This document shows, piece after piece, positions 8,462 to 16,803 of a DNA stretch of 64,000 nucleotides. The DNA lies in NCBI GenBank assembly GCA_030646715.1, contig JAUSLJ010000037.1, positions 54,799 through 118,798 of the forward strand. The letters run 5' to 3'. Source of the stretch: Agitococcus sp. GTDB taxonomy: Bacteria; Pseudomonadota; Gammaproteobacteria; Pseudomonadales; Moraxellaceae. The notes beneath the pieces are model-generated. The model ran no database searches and was not told the DNA's origin. It worked only from the letters and a program-made list of their open reading frames with translations. The position numbers and the translations under genes are program-made. Numbering within the stretch: position 1 is the first letter of the stretch; every line of letters starts with the position of its first letter.

Positions 8462-9403
8462 TTACAAACCTGCTACTTTTAAGCGGTTAGCTTGTTCACG
8501 ATATAAATCTGTTGGTGCTGGCGTAAATAATCCACGCACACCAAATAATTGGTTAATGGCATCGCCGTGATTATGCGGATAGCTGTCACGAATAACTTTA
8601 CCAAAGTGACTCGAGCATTTACCCACTAAACCATCGTTCGCTTCTGAAGTCGCTACTAAACCTGTAATTCCAAAGAAAGTATCTAATGGATCAAGGACGT
8701 TAGTCACTGATGATGTACCCGCCCAAGAGTAGTTTTTAATACCATTGGCAGTGTATGCACCTTCACCACACGTTGTTGTTGGTACGCCATTAGCGTATTT
8801 TGCATTAAATGCAGCGGCGTTTTGTGGCGTTAAAGAATTCATGCTGGCCATAAAATCTTCTTTATAGCTATTGCCAGCCAAGAAAGTCACGAAGTTGGAA
8901 ACTGCATTGCCAACGGAAGCAACAACAGCACCCGATACTGTACCTGCTGGCGCAATACCTGTAATGATGTTGGCACCTGGCACACCTTTGACTGGACTAT
9001 GAATCGCTGTTAAAGAGGCAACACGAGTTGGAATAGCACCTGCGACATAACGAATGGAAAAACCACCGTGGCTATGTCCCATTAAATTCACTTTTTGTGC
9101 GCCAGTAATAGCCAAAATATTTTGCACTTGGGCAAGTAGTTGTTCGCCGCGAACTTCGGAGCTATTAAAAGCGGATGCGGACGTGGTGTAAACTTTTGCG
9201 CCACCATCTTTCATGGCATTAGGAATGCCATACCAGTAGTCAACAAAACCGACTAACTTGTCAAAGCCTAAAACGCCTGGCGCTAAGACAATAGGATATT
9301 TGGTTTTAGTATAATCACAGTTAAATAAACAAAAGGCACTGGCGGTATTTGCAGTTAAAGTGGCTGCGACCAATGTGCTAACGGCAAGTAGTTGCTTTAA
9401 CAT
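8462..9403 (-). CDS. Secreted triacylglycerol lipase (lipase 3)
   Basis: A 313-residue exported lipase and the first gene of the minus-strand lipase cluster. The signal peptide ends near NTASA. Triad: Ser111 (GHSHGG), Asp257 (EANDGLVG), His279 (HNHGD). Cys212 and Cys263 form the predicted disulphide. The oxyanion motif is again LAPGVLGF, and FCLFNC follows the signal peptide. It is very similar to lipase 2 through the first 110 residues and diverges mostly in residues 140-200, the region that carries the lid in related structures. This suggests recent tandem duplication followed by diversification around the active-site entrance. The ~295-base upstream region should hold the cluster promoter. 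Confidence 0.9.
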   Translation of the reverse strand: MLKQLLAVSTLVAATLTANTASAFCLFNCDYTKTKYPIVLAPGVLGFDKLVGFVDYWYGIPNAMKDGGAKVYTTSASAFNSSEVRGEQLLAQVQNILAITGAQKVNLMGHSHGGFSIRYVAGAIPTRVASLTAIHSPVKGVPGANIITGIAPAGTVSGAVVASVGNAVSNFVTFLAGNSYKEDFMASMNSLTPQNAAAFNAKYANGVPTTTCGEGAYTANGIKNYSWAGTSSVTNVLDPLDTFFGITGLVATSEANDGLVGKCSSHFGKVIRDSYPHNHGDAINQLFGVRGLFTPAPTDLYREQANRLKVAGL

Positions 9404-9698
9404 GTTTTTTTCCTCATTTTGCCCGTGAGAGCTATTGTTGTTAAGTTTTTTAAAATTATTAATTTTTTTAGAGTAAAAACACTATTTTTTAAGTTTGAGC
9501 GTTTACTGCTCTGTTGCTAGGCATAATAGTGTAATAAACGACAAATAAATTGTGATCTTGCGACAGCTAATGTGAATTCACGACACGCCGACGAACGGTA
9601 ACTTTAAGATGAATGACAAATTAATGCCGATGAAATACAAAGAATCAGACTAGACATTCATCAAAACCCAATTTTGAATTGAGTTTTGATGTTTGCAT
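9404..9698. other. Intergenic region upstream of lipase 3, with miaE 3' hairpin
   Basis: An AT-rich stretch (poly-T and poly-A runs at 9445-9490) likely to hold the lipase 3 promoter; I could not fix a convincing -35/-10 pair. At 9659-9691 CATCAAAAC and GTTTTGATG form a long, nearly perfect hairpin just after the miaE stop, probably ending the miaE transcript. No gene is visible. Confidence 0.5.
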
Positions 9699-10307
9699 TT
9701 ATAAGGCAGGAACACCACTATGAAAGCGTATTTCGGTGTCGGGCGCAAGAATTAATTCAGCTTCTTTTTCTCGAAAAAAAGTAATACGCTCGGTGATTGG
9801 CTCTGGGCTATAACGCTCAGCTAAAGACAAATAATACTCAAAATGACGAGCTTCTGATTTCAGCAAAAACGTGTAAAAACGCTTTAATTCTTCGTCTAAA
9901 AAAGGGGCGATAGCGGCAAAACGCTCACACGAACGCGCTTCAACAAAAGCACCGATAATTAATATATCAATCAAATGTTGTGGTTCGTAAGTACGCACGT
10001 GCTTACGTAAGCTACCTGCATAACGGGCATTAGTAATCGGTGTATAACGCAACCCACGCTTGGTCATAATCTCCATGACTTGCTCATAATGCAGTAATTC
10101 TTCACGCGCTAATTGCGCAAGCCACTCTTGTAAGTCTTGTTTATCGTTATAACGAAACAACAGATTCATCGCTGTACTGGCGGCTTTTTTTTCGCAATTG
10201 GCATGATCTTGCAATAGTAAGGGAATATCTTTGATGGCTTCATCAATCCACGCTTGCGGCGTGCTACATCCTAAAAAATCGCGAATGGCTTGCATAAAAT
10301 CCATCAT
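9699..10307 (-). CDS. miaE: tRNA-(ms2io6A)-hydroxylase
   Basis: Non-haem diiron monooxygenase that hydroxylates ms2i6A to ms2io6A at position 37 of tRNAs reading UNN codons. The 202 residues show the ferritin-like diiron ligand set: an EKKAAS helix, EELLHYEQV (ExxH), EARSCERF and SEARHFEYYL (ExxH). Length and spacing match MiaE of Pseudomonas and Salmonella. It is transcribed alone, divergent from the LpxL-like gene. A second in-frame ATG at 10304 is possible. Confidence 0.93.
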   Translation of the reverse strand: MMDFMQAIRDFLGCSTPQAWIDEAIKDIPLLLQDHANCEKKAASTAMNLLFRYNDKQDLQEWLAQLAREELLHYEQVMEIMTKRGLRYTPITNARYAGSLRKHVRTYEPQHLIDILIIGAFVEARSCERFAAIAPFLDEELKRFYTFLLKSEARHFEYYLSLAERYSPEPITERITFFREKEAELILAPDTEIRFHSGVPAL

Positions 10308-10426
10308 TCAGTCTCTCAAGTCGATGCGCCATTATAACTTTATTCAGCGATAAGCTGTTGTTTTGTGTGCATCTGCTTGGTATTGCCTCGTGGGTCATTT
10401 ATGCTTAGTCACCATTTTACAAAGCT

Positions 10427-11362
10427 ATGTTTAAAATAATGTCTGTGCCTGAACTTCAAACTGAAAATACATTACCACTTTCTGTCAAAGACCGTCTTTC
10501 ATTGAAAATACTCGGCTTTTTTAGTCGTCTATCTTTAGCATCCTTACAATATTTAGGTTTATTGATCGGCAGTATTGTTGCTTGGTTTCCGCAAGGACCT
10601 GCGTGGGTGATTCGTCGCAATTTGAAACTGTGTTTTCCTGAACAAAGTGAACGCTGGATTAATGACATCACAAAACGAAATTTAATTTACACCGCGCAAA
10701 CGGCATTAGAATTTACTAAAACGTGGGGAATGTCGCCTCAATACAGCATTGAGCAAATGACTGAGTTTGACAACATCGAGCTTTTTCTTGAAGCCATTAA
10801 ATCACCGAAAGGCTGTTTAGTGATTGCGCCACATTATGGCAATTGGGAGTTTATGAACTCTTGGGTCAGTCAACATGCAAACCCTGTGATTATGTATAAA
10901 CCCAGTAAAAACAAGAGCATGGATATTTTTGTTCGTGAGGCGCGTACCCGTCTAAGTACAACACTCGCGCCCACCGATGAAAAAGGGGTAAAAGCCATTT
11001 TCAAAACGCTAAAATCAGGCGGCGTTTCTATTTTGTTACCCGACCATACGCCCCATGATAACGGCGGTATTTTTGCCCCCTTTTTTGGTATTTCAGTATG
11101 GTCGGGCATTTTAGCGTCTAAACTGATTCAAAAAACCAAATGCGAAGTGGTGATGCTATCTTGTACACAACGTAGTGGCGGACTAGGCTTTAAAATTACC
11201 GCCGAAAAAATTGACGCGAATGTTTATAGTGATGATTTACTCACGTCGGTCAGTGCGATGAATCGTAGTGTTGAAACCTTGATTCGCCGCGATCCGACAC
11301 AATATCAATGGGTATATAAACGCTTTAAAAAATGTGAAACACTAAAAAACGTTTACCAGTGA
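10427..11362 (+). CDS. Lipid A late acyltransferase (LpxL/LpxM, HtrB family)
   Basis: Membrane-associated acyltransferase of the HtrB/MsbB family, which transfers secondary acyl chains to the lipid A precursor. Of 311 residues, ~28-55 form the N-terminal membrane segment. The catalytic HX4E motif is in APHYGNWEF, and LLPDHTPHDNGG with APFFG matches the second conserved block. It is divergent from miaE and is followed by the telA cluster. LpxL versus LpxM cannot be told from the motif alone. An in-frame ATG at 10439 is an alternative start. Confidence 0.85.
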   Translation: MFKIMSVPELQTENTLPLSVKDRLSLKILGFFSRLSLASLQYLGLLIGSIVAWFPQGPAWVIRRNLKLCFPEQSERWINDITKRNLIYTAQTALEFTKTWGMSPQYSIEQMTEFDNIELFLEAIKSPKGCLVIAPHYGNWEFMNSWVSQHANPVIMYKPSKNKSMDIFVREARTRLSTTLAPTDEKGVKAIFKTLKSGGVSILLPDHTPHDNGGIFAPFFGISVWSGILASKLIQKTKCEVVMLSCTQRSGGLGFKITAEKIDANVYSDDLLTSVSAMNRSVETLIRRDPTQYQWVYKRFKKCETLKNVYQ

Positions 11363-11429
11363 TAGGACTCGCTTAGAATCTTAAAAGCCTAATAACCTAA
11401 TAAACAGTTCGCTGACAACGAGAAATGAT

Positions 11430-12497
11430 GTGGTTAAAACGTTTCATCAAGTGAATGATAGCAAAAATACAGCTCCCACCTCCTCTGCTGACCTAAATCC
11501 AACTGAGGCCAACGCTGTTGACTCTGCATTCTCTCCTAAAACCTTTCATCAACAACCATCTTCCACAGCAGCATCTACAGCTACTTCAAAAGAAAATCCT
11601 CCTGCACCCAAAGCCTTATTTCAACCAACGGTAGAAAATCATGTTGATGACAACAGTCGCCAATGGTTAGAAACTGCTATTGCGCGCTTACAGCTTGATG
11701 ATTATCAATTTGCTGACACCGAGCTTTCACGCGCGAATTTATTACAAAAGTCTATTCAACTCCACGACCCGAGTTATGTCACTGAATATGGCGCGGAGGC
11801 CAGTCAACAATCCGAAAACATTCTTAATCAATTAAATACCTTAACTCGCAGCGACTATGCCGATGGCGTGCGTAAATATTTGGCGTTAATTTTAGCTGCG
11901 ACGCAAAAGGTGGATATTGACGCGATTAGTCATAGTCAAAATCCTTCGTTTTTTAATCGTTTATTTAATAATTCCGTCAACAGCAAACCGAAATTTATCG
12001 AACTTGAGCGTGACATTAAAACCAATGTCAGCCTATGCCAAGACCGTTTGAATCATCTCAAAAAAAGTCAGCAAATTTTTGGCGAGTTATTCCAAAAAAA
12101 TGAGCAACAATTTAGAAGTTTGACCGTGTATTTACTCGCAGGACAACTGCGTTTAGAACAAGAGCAAGAAACACTAGAGCAGCAGCCAACAGAATCAAAA
12201 AATCTGTTTGCTCAACAGGCACAATTAGATAAAAAAGATAATTTAGCGCGGTTTAAGCGTCGTCTTCATACCCTAAAAATACTTCGCCATACCGTATTAT
12301 TACGTATGGGGCAGTTACGTTTAGAACAAAAAAACACCTTAATGTTGATTGACCACGCCAACGAAACGATTAACTTAGTGATTCCCGCTTGGCGGCAACA
12401 AGTATTAGCGTTATTTTCATTATCGCCGAATGATAATGTCAGTGAACTGTATGAGAAATTAGCGGCAACGCAACAAACTTTGCAGAAAAAAATTTAG
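11430..12497 (+). CDS. Divergent TelA-family paralogue (toxic anion resistance-like)
   Basis: A 355-residue predicted cytoplasmic protein starting with GTG. Residues 1-70 are Ser/Thr/Pro/Ala-rich and probably disordered, with KTFHQ occurring twice (residues 3-7 and again near 35). The rest is helical and follows the next protein (telA): FKRRLHTLKILRHTVLLRMGQLRLEQKN and VIPAWRQQVLAL align with its RVHDLRTMQMVAVQT and TIPSWKKQFTLAI. It lacks the C-terminal ~100 residues that telA has. I infer a degenerate or specialised partner of TelA. Function is unproven; the telA family has been linked to tellurite and cell-envelope stress. Confidence 0.7.
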   Translation: MVKTFHQVNDSKNTAPTSSADLNPTEANAVDSAFSPKTFHQQPSSTAASTATSKENPPAPKALFQPTVENHVDDNSRQWLETAIARLQLDDYQFADTELSRANLLQKSIQLHDPSYVTEYGAEASQQSENILNQLNTLTRSDYADGVRKYLALILAATQKVDIDAISHSQNPSFFNRLFNNSVNSKPKFIELERDIKTNVSLCQDRLNHLKKSQQIFGELFQKNEQQFRSLTVYLLAGQLRLEQEQETLEQQPTESKNLFAQQAQLDKKDNLARFKRRLHTLKILRHTVLLRMGQLRLEQKNTLMLIDHANETINLVIPAWRQQVLALFSLSPNDNVSELYEKLAATQQTLQKKI

Positions 12498-12629
12498 GCG
12501 TACGCATCGCACCGCGATTAGCGAACATAAAGCCGCCAACAGCGGCTGCGATGTAAACAAATAAGCAATAACCGCGTAAGCCATAAAATGTTATCGTTGA
12601 AATGACAGCATCCACACAAGGAAAAAATA

Positions 12630-13901
12630 ATGAGTAAATTCAAACCTGTATCGGCATTTTCTCAAGATACTTCAAGCAATAATGCACCGACGACGACAGC
12701 CAATCCAACGCCCAATACTTTTGCTGACGCTACTCCCGCAGCAACTCCAGCTATGCCTATTGTCCCTGCACAAAATATGAGTCCTGAGAGCATTCCAGCG
12801 CCTGCTGCACCTGTGTCTTATTTGGACATTGTGCTCGAAAAACATCATCAACGCTTACAAGAAGCAGGAACTGACACCGCCAAACTTCGGCAAGAAGTCG
12901 CTAAAATTGCACAAGGCTTTGATCCACGCCGACCTGATGCAATTTTCACTTTAGGCTCACAATCAGGAGCAAAAGTTGTCGAATATTCAGACAAACTATT
13001 ATCGCAAGTGAAATGCAAAGATATTGATGGTTTAGGCGAAAATCTTAATGAAGTGGTTTTACTCGCTAAAGGCATCAATATTAGCGGCTTGGTTGATAGT
13101 TCGCGGTCAAAAATTCCGTTAATTGGTGGCTTTCTAGACTCGTTTAAAATGAGTAAAGAAAAGATCTTAGGCAAGTACAATACCTTGAGCCAACAAATTG
13201 AAAAGCTTGTCGTCGAAATGAAAATGACGCAAGTACGTTTGGCAAATCGTGTTCAAGACCTCGAAAAAGTCTATGTGTTTAACGTTGACGAATATCACGC
13301 GCTGGAATGTTATATTTTGGTCGGTGAAATTAAATCCGAAGAATTAGCAGCTGAAATTGCCACCCGCAAAGAAGCTCCCGCGGCGGCTGACCCGATGGAA
13401 GCGCAAGCAATTTCCACGTTGCAAGATACACTGGATCGTTTAAATAAACGTGTTCACGATTTGCGCACCATGCAAATGGTCGCTGTACAAACCGCGCCGA
13501 TGATTCGAATGGTGCAAAAGAACAATCAATTATTGATTGATAAGTTCCGTAATTTGCAAGAATTGACTATCCCCTCTTGGAAAAAACAATTCACACTGGC
13601 GATTTCGTTAATTGAGCAACAAAAAGCGGTTGAATTAGCACAAAAAATTGACGACACCACTAACGACTTAATGCGCAAAAACGCTGATTTACTGAAACAA
13701 AACTCCATTAACACGGCTCGCGCAAACCAACGTGCAGTGGTTGACATTGAAACCCTAGAACACGTACAACAAACGCTGATTTCAACCATTGAAGAAGTCG
13801 AGCAAATTCAACGTGATGGCGAACAATCTCGTACTGATGCTGTCACACGTATGGAATCTATGAAAAGTGAATTGATTAGTAAATTGGGTGGTCGAGGCTA
13901 A
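12630..13901 (+). CDS. telA: Toxic anion resistance protein TelA family
   Basis: A 423-residue protein of the TelA/KlaA family associated with tellurite resistance and often found beside terD genes. Residues 1-65 are Ala/Thr/Pro-rich and low-complexity. The family core begins near FDPRRPDAIFTLGSQSG and continues with long amphipathic helices (TRKE, LNKRVHDLRTM, TIPSWKKQF) and a C-terminal coiled-coil region ending in SELISKLGGRG. There is no signal peptide or membrane segment. It lies 132 bases after the divergent paralogue and 42 bases before terD. The three genes probably form one operon. Confidence 0.9.
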   Translation: MSKFKPVSAFSQDTSSNNAPTTTANPTPNTFADATPAATPAMPIVPAQNMSPESIPAPAAPVSYLDIVLEKHHQRLQEAGTDTAKLRQEVAKIAQGFDPRRPDAIFTLGSQSGAKVVEYSDKLLSQVKCKDIDGLGENLNEVVLLAKGINISGLVDSSRSKIPLIGGFLDSFKMSKEKILGKYNTLSQQIEKLVVEMKMTQVRLANRVQDLEKVYVFNVDEYHALECYILVGEIKSEELAAEIATRKEAPAAADPMEAQAISTLQDTLDRLNKRVHDLRTMQMVAVQTAPMIRMVQKNNQLLIDKFRNLQELTIPSWKKQFTLAISLIEQQKAVELAQKIDDTTNDLMRKNADLLKQNSINTARANQRAVVDIETLEHVQQTLISTIEEVEQIQRDGEQSRTDAVTRMESMKSELISKLGGRG

Positions 13902-13943
13902 AACCTTGTATAACTTTTGAAATAAACAGAGGAGTTGTTAACG

Positions 13944-14516
13944 ATGGCGATTAACTTAAAAAAAGGCGAATCCATCAATATTAGTAAACGTGAACCGTCG
14001 TTGCGCATGATTAAAGTCGGTTTAGGCTGGGATAAAAGCGGTGGCGGCGGCGCTGATTTTGACTTAGATGTCTCAGTGTTTGTGTGCCGTTTAAATAGTG
14101 CCAAAGAGCCCAAACTGATTGGCGATGAATACTTTATTTTTTACAACAACAAGCAATCACCTGATGGTGCTGTGGTTCATTCCGGTGATAATCGCTCAGG
14201 GAATGCCGCAGGTGACGACGAAAGTATCACCGTAAATTTAGGCAAACTTCACGCTGACGCGCAAGAAATTTCCTTTATTGTCACGATTCATGAAGCTGAC
14301 GCCCGTAATCAGAACTTTGGTCAAATCCAAAACGCCTATATTCGTTTATATGATGGCGACAAAATCATTGCTGATTATGACTTAGACGCGATGTTTTCTA
14401 ATGAAACAGCCGTACAGTTTGGCTCGTTTTTCCGTTTAGACGGTGAATGGTTATTTAAAGCAGTTGGTGCAGGTTATCGCTTGAACCTGACTGACTTTGT
14501 TGAAGGTTATCAATAA
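13944..14516 (+). CDS. terD: TerD-domain stress/tellurite resistance protein
   Basis: A 190-residue calcium-binding TerD-fold protein of the tellurite/stress response family. I chose ATG 13944, nine bases after GGAG; an earlier TTG in frame is less likely. The signature is present: LGWDKSGGGGADFDLDVSVFVC, EYFIFYNN, HSGDNRSG and the acidic DLDAMF segment, which contribute Ca ligands in known TerD structures. FRLDGEWLFKAVGAGY near the C-terminus is also typical. A full ter locus (terZABCE) is absent, so this is a minimal telA-terD set. Confidence 0.93.
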   Translation: MAINLKKGESINISKREPSLRMIKVGLGWDKSGGGGADFDLDVSVFVCRLNSAKEPKLIGDEYFIFYNNKQSPDGAVVHSGDNRSGNAAGDDESITVNLGKLHADAQEISFIVTIHEADARNQNFGQIQNAYIRLYDGDKIIADYDLDAMFSNETAVQFGSFFRLDGEWLFKAVGAGYRLNLTDFVEGYQ

Positions 14517-14524
14517 GACAATAC

Positions 14525-14557
14525 TTTTTTGGAGCGAAAAAATTTCGCTCCAAAAAA
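14525..14557. terminator. Bidirectional terminator between terD and lipocalin gene
   Basis: TTTTTTGGAGCGAAA and TTTCGCTCCAAAAAA form a long symmetric hairpin with T tracts on both strands. It lies between the convergent terD and lipocalin genes. Confidence 0.9.
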
Positions 14558-14572
14558 CCAACTCGTCTGACA

Positions 14573-15097
14573 CTAAATCTTGTTTTTCACTAACTTTTCT
14601 ACCGCAAATCCTTGTTTAGCCACACGTTTTATTAACTGCTGATAGACAGTATCATCCATTTGTGGTTGCCGAGCTAATATCCAAAGATAATGACTATCTG
14701 GAGTAGCGACAGCGGCATAGCTATAGTTATCGGCTAAATCAACAATCCAATAATCTGCCTTTAACATGGGAATCCAGCTTAACCAACTGGAGGTGATTTT
14801 AAAGACTAATTTAGCATTGGTTTTGTCTTGTACTTTGCCGTCCACCGCTAAACTAAATAGCTCTCCGCTTGCTTTACGGCAAGTATTCATACCTCGCACA
14901 TGGTTATTTGCCAATAAACTATAGTTCGCCGTAACTTCTCGCAAACACGACTTTTGAAATGGATTAGGAATACGGGCAATCTCGTACCACTTGCCCATAT
15001 AACGCGCTAAATCAACCTGAGGGACGGTTTGCAGTGGCGTATTTGCCCAACTTGGCGAGATAAAAAAACAGATAATAACCAGCAAATATTTAATCAT
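14573..15097 (-). CDS. Blc-like lipocalin family protein
   Basis: Small exported lipocalin that probably binds lipids or fatty acids. The 174-residue start at 15097 gives a signal peptide (MIKYLLVIICFFISPSWA). The family signature GKWYEIARIPNPFQ follows near residues 30-43, then FKITSSWLSWIPMLKADYWIVD and the YLWILARQP strand. Escherichia coli Blc is a lipoprotein; this one has no lipobox cysteine after the hydrophobic core, so it is probably soluble in the periplasm. It follows the TIGR03643-family gene by 11 bases, suggesting cotranscription. Confidence 0.88.
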   Translation of the reverse strand: MIKYLLVIICFFISPSWANTPLQTVPQVDLARYMGKWYEIARIPNPFQKSCLREVTANYSLLANNHVRGMNTCRKASGELFSLAVDGKVQDKTNAKLVFKITSSWLSWIPMLKADYWIVDLADNYSYAAVATPDSHYLWILARQPQMDDTVYQQLIKRVAKQGFAVEKLVKNKI

Positions 15098-15108
15098 GTC
15101 TAATTTGC

Positions 15109-15363
15109 CTAGTGTTTGTATTGTGATGGACAATAGGCGCGGCCAAAGTCAAAACCCCGTAACGCAAGATGTTTGGTTTTACGCCCTGTCACTCGTTGTC
15201 GCCATAACTTAAAAGAATTAGGTTTCAGTTGTTGGCGCATCAAAATGATCACTGCAGATTCGTTCAAACCATAAAGCCGTTCAATCGCTTCAAACGGGGT
15301 ACGGTCTTCCCAAGCCATTTCAATAATTCGCGATGTGTCTTCTTCCAACATAATTTCTACCAT
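15109..15363 (-). CDS. TIGR03643/DUF2805 family small protein
   Basis: An 84-residue basic protein of a conserved family with no established function. It contains IIEMAWEDRTPFEAI, then MRQQLKPNSFKLWRQRVTGRKTKH, which defines the family. The N-terminal half looks like a helix-turn-helix-like helical bundle; this is inference. An internal ATG at 15351 is an alternative start. It sits directly upstream of the lipocalin gene. Confidence 0.8.
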   Translation of the reverse strand: MVEIMLEEDTSRIIEMAWEDRTPFEAIERLYGLNESAVIILMRQQLKPNSFKLWRQRVTGRKTKHLALRGFDFGRAYCPSQYKH

Positions 15364-15548
15364 ATAAATTCAATCGGACATTGAATGAAGTCGCAGTGTT
15401 GCTAGGCAATGCCTTCGACTCCGCTCAGCCCAACAGAAAAAAACTCTTGAGCCACATCAAAAGCATCTGAGCAAACTTTCAACAATTTATAAGGTTTTAG
15501 TCTAAGAGGACGTAGTAAATACGCAATATGACAGCTTCAACAAAGATG

Positions 15549-16796
15549 TTATGACTGTGTTAACCGTTTAATGACACCCAATGCTGCATGTCGACCACTG
15601 GCAAAACATGCAGTTAATAAATAACCACCCGTAGGTGCTTCCCAATCCAACATTTCACCTGCACAAAAAACATTGGGTAATTGGTGTAACATTAAATCGG
15701 CATTCAATGCATCAAAGCTGATACCTCCAGCACTGCTAATGGCTTCAACAATAGGACGTGGGGCAAGTAATGTAATTGGTAAAGATTTTATGGCTAAAGA
15801 TAATTGTTGGGGATAATTAAAGACTTCGGGTGATAAACACTCTCTTAATAATCCTGCTTTTACACCATCAAGATTTAACTGTTTGCGTAAATGACTTGAA
15901 AAAGAAGCAGAGCCTCTGGGTTTGCTTAATGCGGCTTCAATCTGCTGTGCGCTTTTATGCGCTAATAAATCTAAATAACACGTGACTGAACCTTGGGCGT
16001 TAATAGTCTCGCGTAAATCACGAGACAAGGCATAAATTAAACTACCTTCAATACCTGTTAGTGTGACGACAAAATCACCCTGTTGTCGATGATATTGACC
16101 TTGGGCATTGGTAAAACTAACAAATGCAGACTTTAACGGTTGACCAGCAAAGCGACTGCTAAAATGTTCGCTCCATGCTGAATCAAAACCACAATTGGCA
16201 GCTTGTAGTCGGGCTACAGCAACTCCTTGTTGCTCAAGAATAGATACCCATGCACCATTAGAACCTAAGCGCGGCCAACTACCGCCACCCAAAGCTAAAA
16301 CAACGGCATCAGCATGAACGATTTTTTCTGATTCAGGCGTAGCAAAAGTTAACGCGCCTTGAGTATTCCAACCTGTCCATTTATGGCGCACATGAATTTT
16401 AACGCCCGCTTCGCGCAAACGATGCAACCATGCGCGTAATAATGGCGCAGCTTTCATATCTGTCGGAAACACACGTCCTGAAGTTCCGACAAAACTATCA
16501 AAGCCCAAACCCGTCATCCATTGCCGAACGTCGCTTGCGCCAAAAGCGTGTAACATTGGCTCTAAAAAAACACGCTGCTGACCATAACGCGATAAAAACA
16601 AATTTTGCTCTTCGGAATGAGTGATATTCATGCCGCCTTTGCCTGCCAGTAAAAACTTACGGCCTACTGACGACATAGCATCATAAATATCTACCGCAAA
16701 ACCGTGTTTACTTAATACTTCAGCCGCCATTAAACCTGCTGCACCGCCACCGATGACGGCAACAGTCAACGCAGAGCTTTTTGTTTGTGATCTCAT
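15549..16796 (-). CDS. BaiN/HI0933-type FAD-dependent oxidoreductase (TIGR03862)
   Basis: A 415-residue flavoprotein. The FAD-binding dinucleotide fold is at the N-terminus (VAVIGGGAAGLMAAE), followed by GRKFLLAGKGGMNITHSE, the family hallmark. The C-terminus has the second FAD segment, FCAGEMLDWEAPTGGYLLTACFASG. HI0933-family proteins have no firm substrate in most bacteria; one relative (BaiN) acts on bile acids in clostridia, and that role is not expected here. It is 7 bases upstream of the dbpA stop on the opposite order of transcription, so dbpA and this gene may be cotranscribed only if read-through occurs. Confidence 0.85.
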   Translation of the reverse strand: MRSQTKSSALTVAVIGGGAAGLMAAEVLSKHGFAVDIYDAMSSVGRKFLLAGKGGMNITHSEEQNLFLSRYGQQRVFLEPMLHAFGASDVRQWMTGLGFDSFVGTSGRVFPTDMKAAPLLRAWLHRLREAGVKIHVRHKWTGWNTQGALTFATPESEKIVHADAVVLALGGGSWPRLGSNGAWVSILEQQGVAVARLQAANCGFDSAWSEHFSSRFAGQPLKSAFVSFTNAQGQYHRQQGDFVVTLTGIEGSLIYALSRDLRETINAQGSVTCYLDLLAHKSAQQIEAALSKPRGSASFSSHLRKQLNLDGVKAGLLRECLSPEVFNYPQQLSLAIKSLPITLLAPRPIVEAISSAGGISFDALNADLMLHQLPNVFCAGEMLDWEAPTGGYLLTACFASGRHAALGVIKRLTQS

Positions 16797-16803
16797 CCGC
16801 CAA

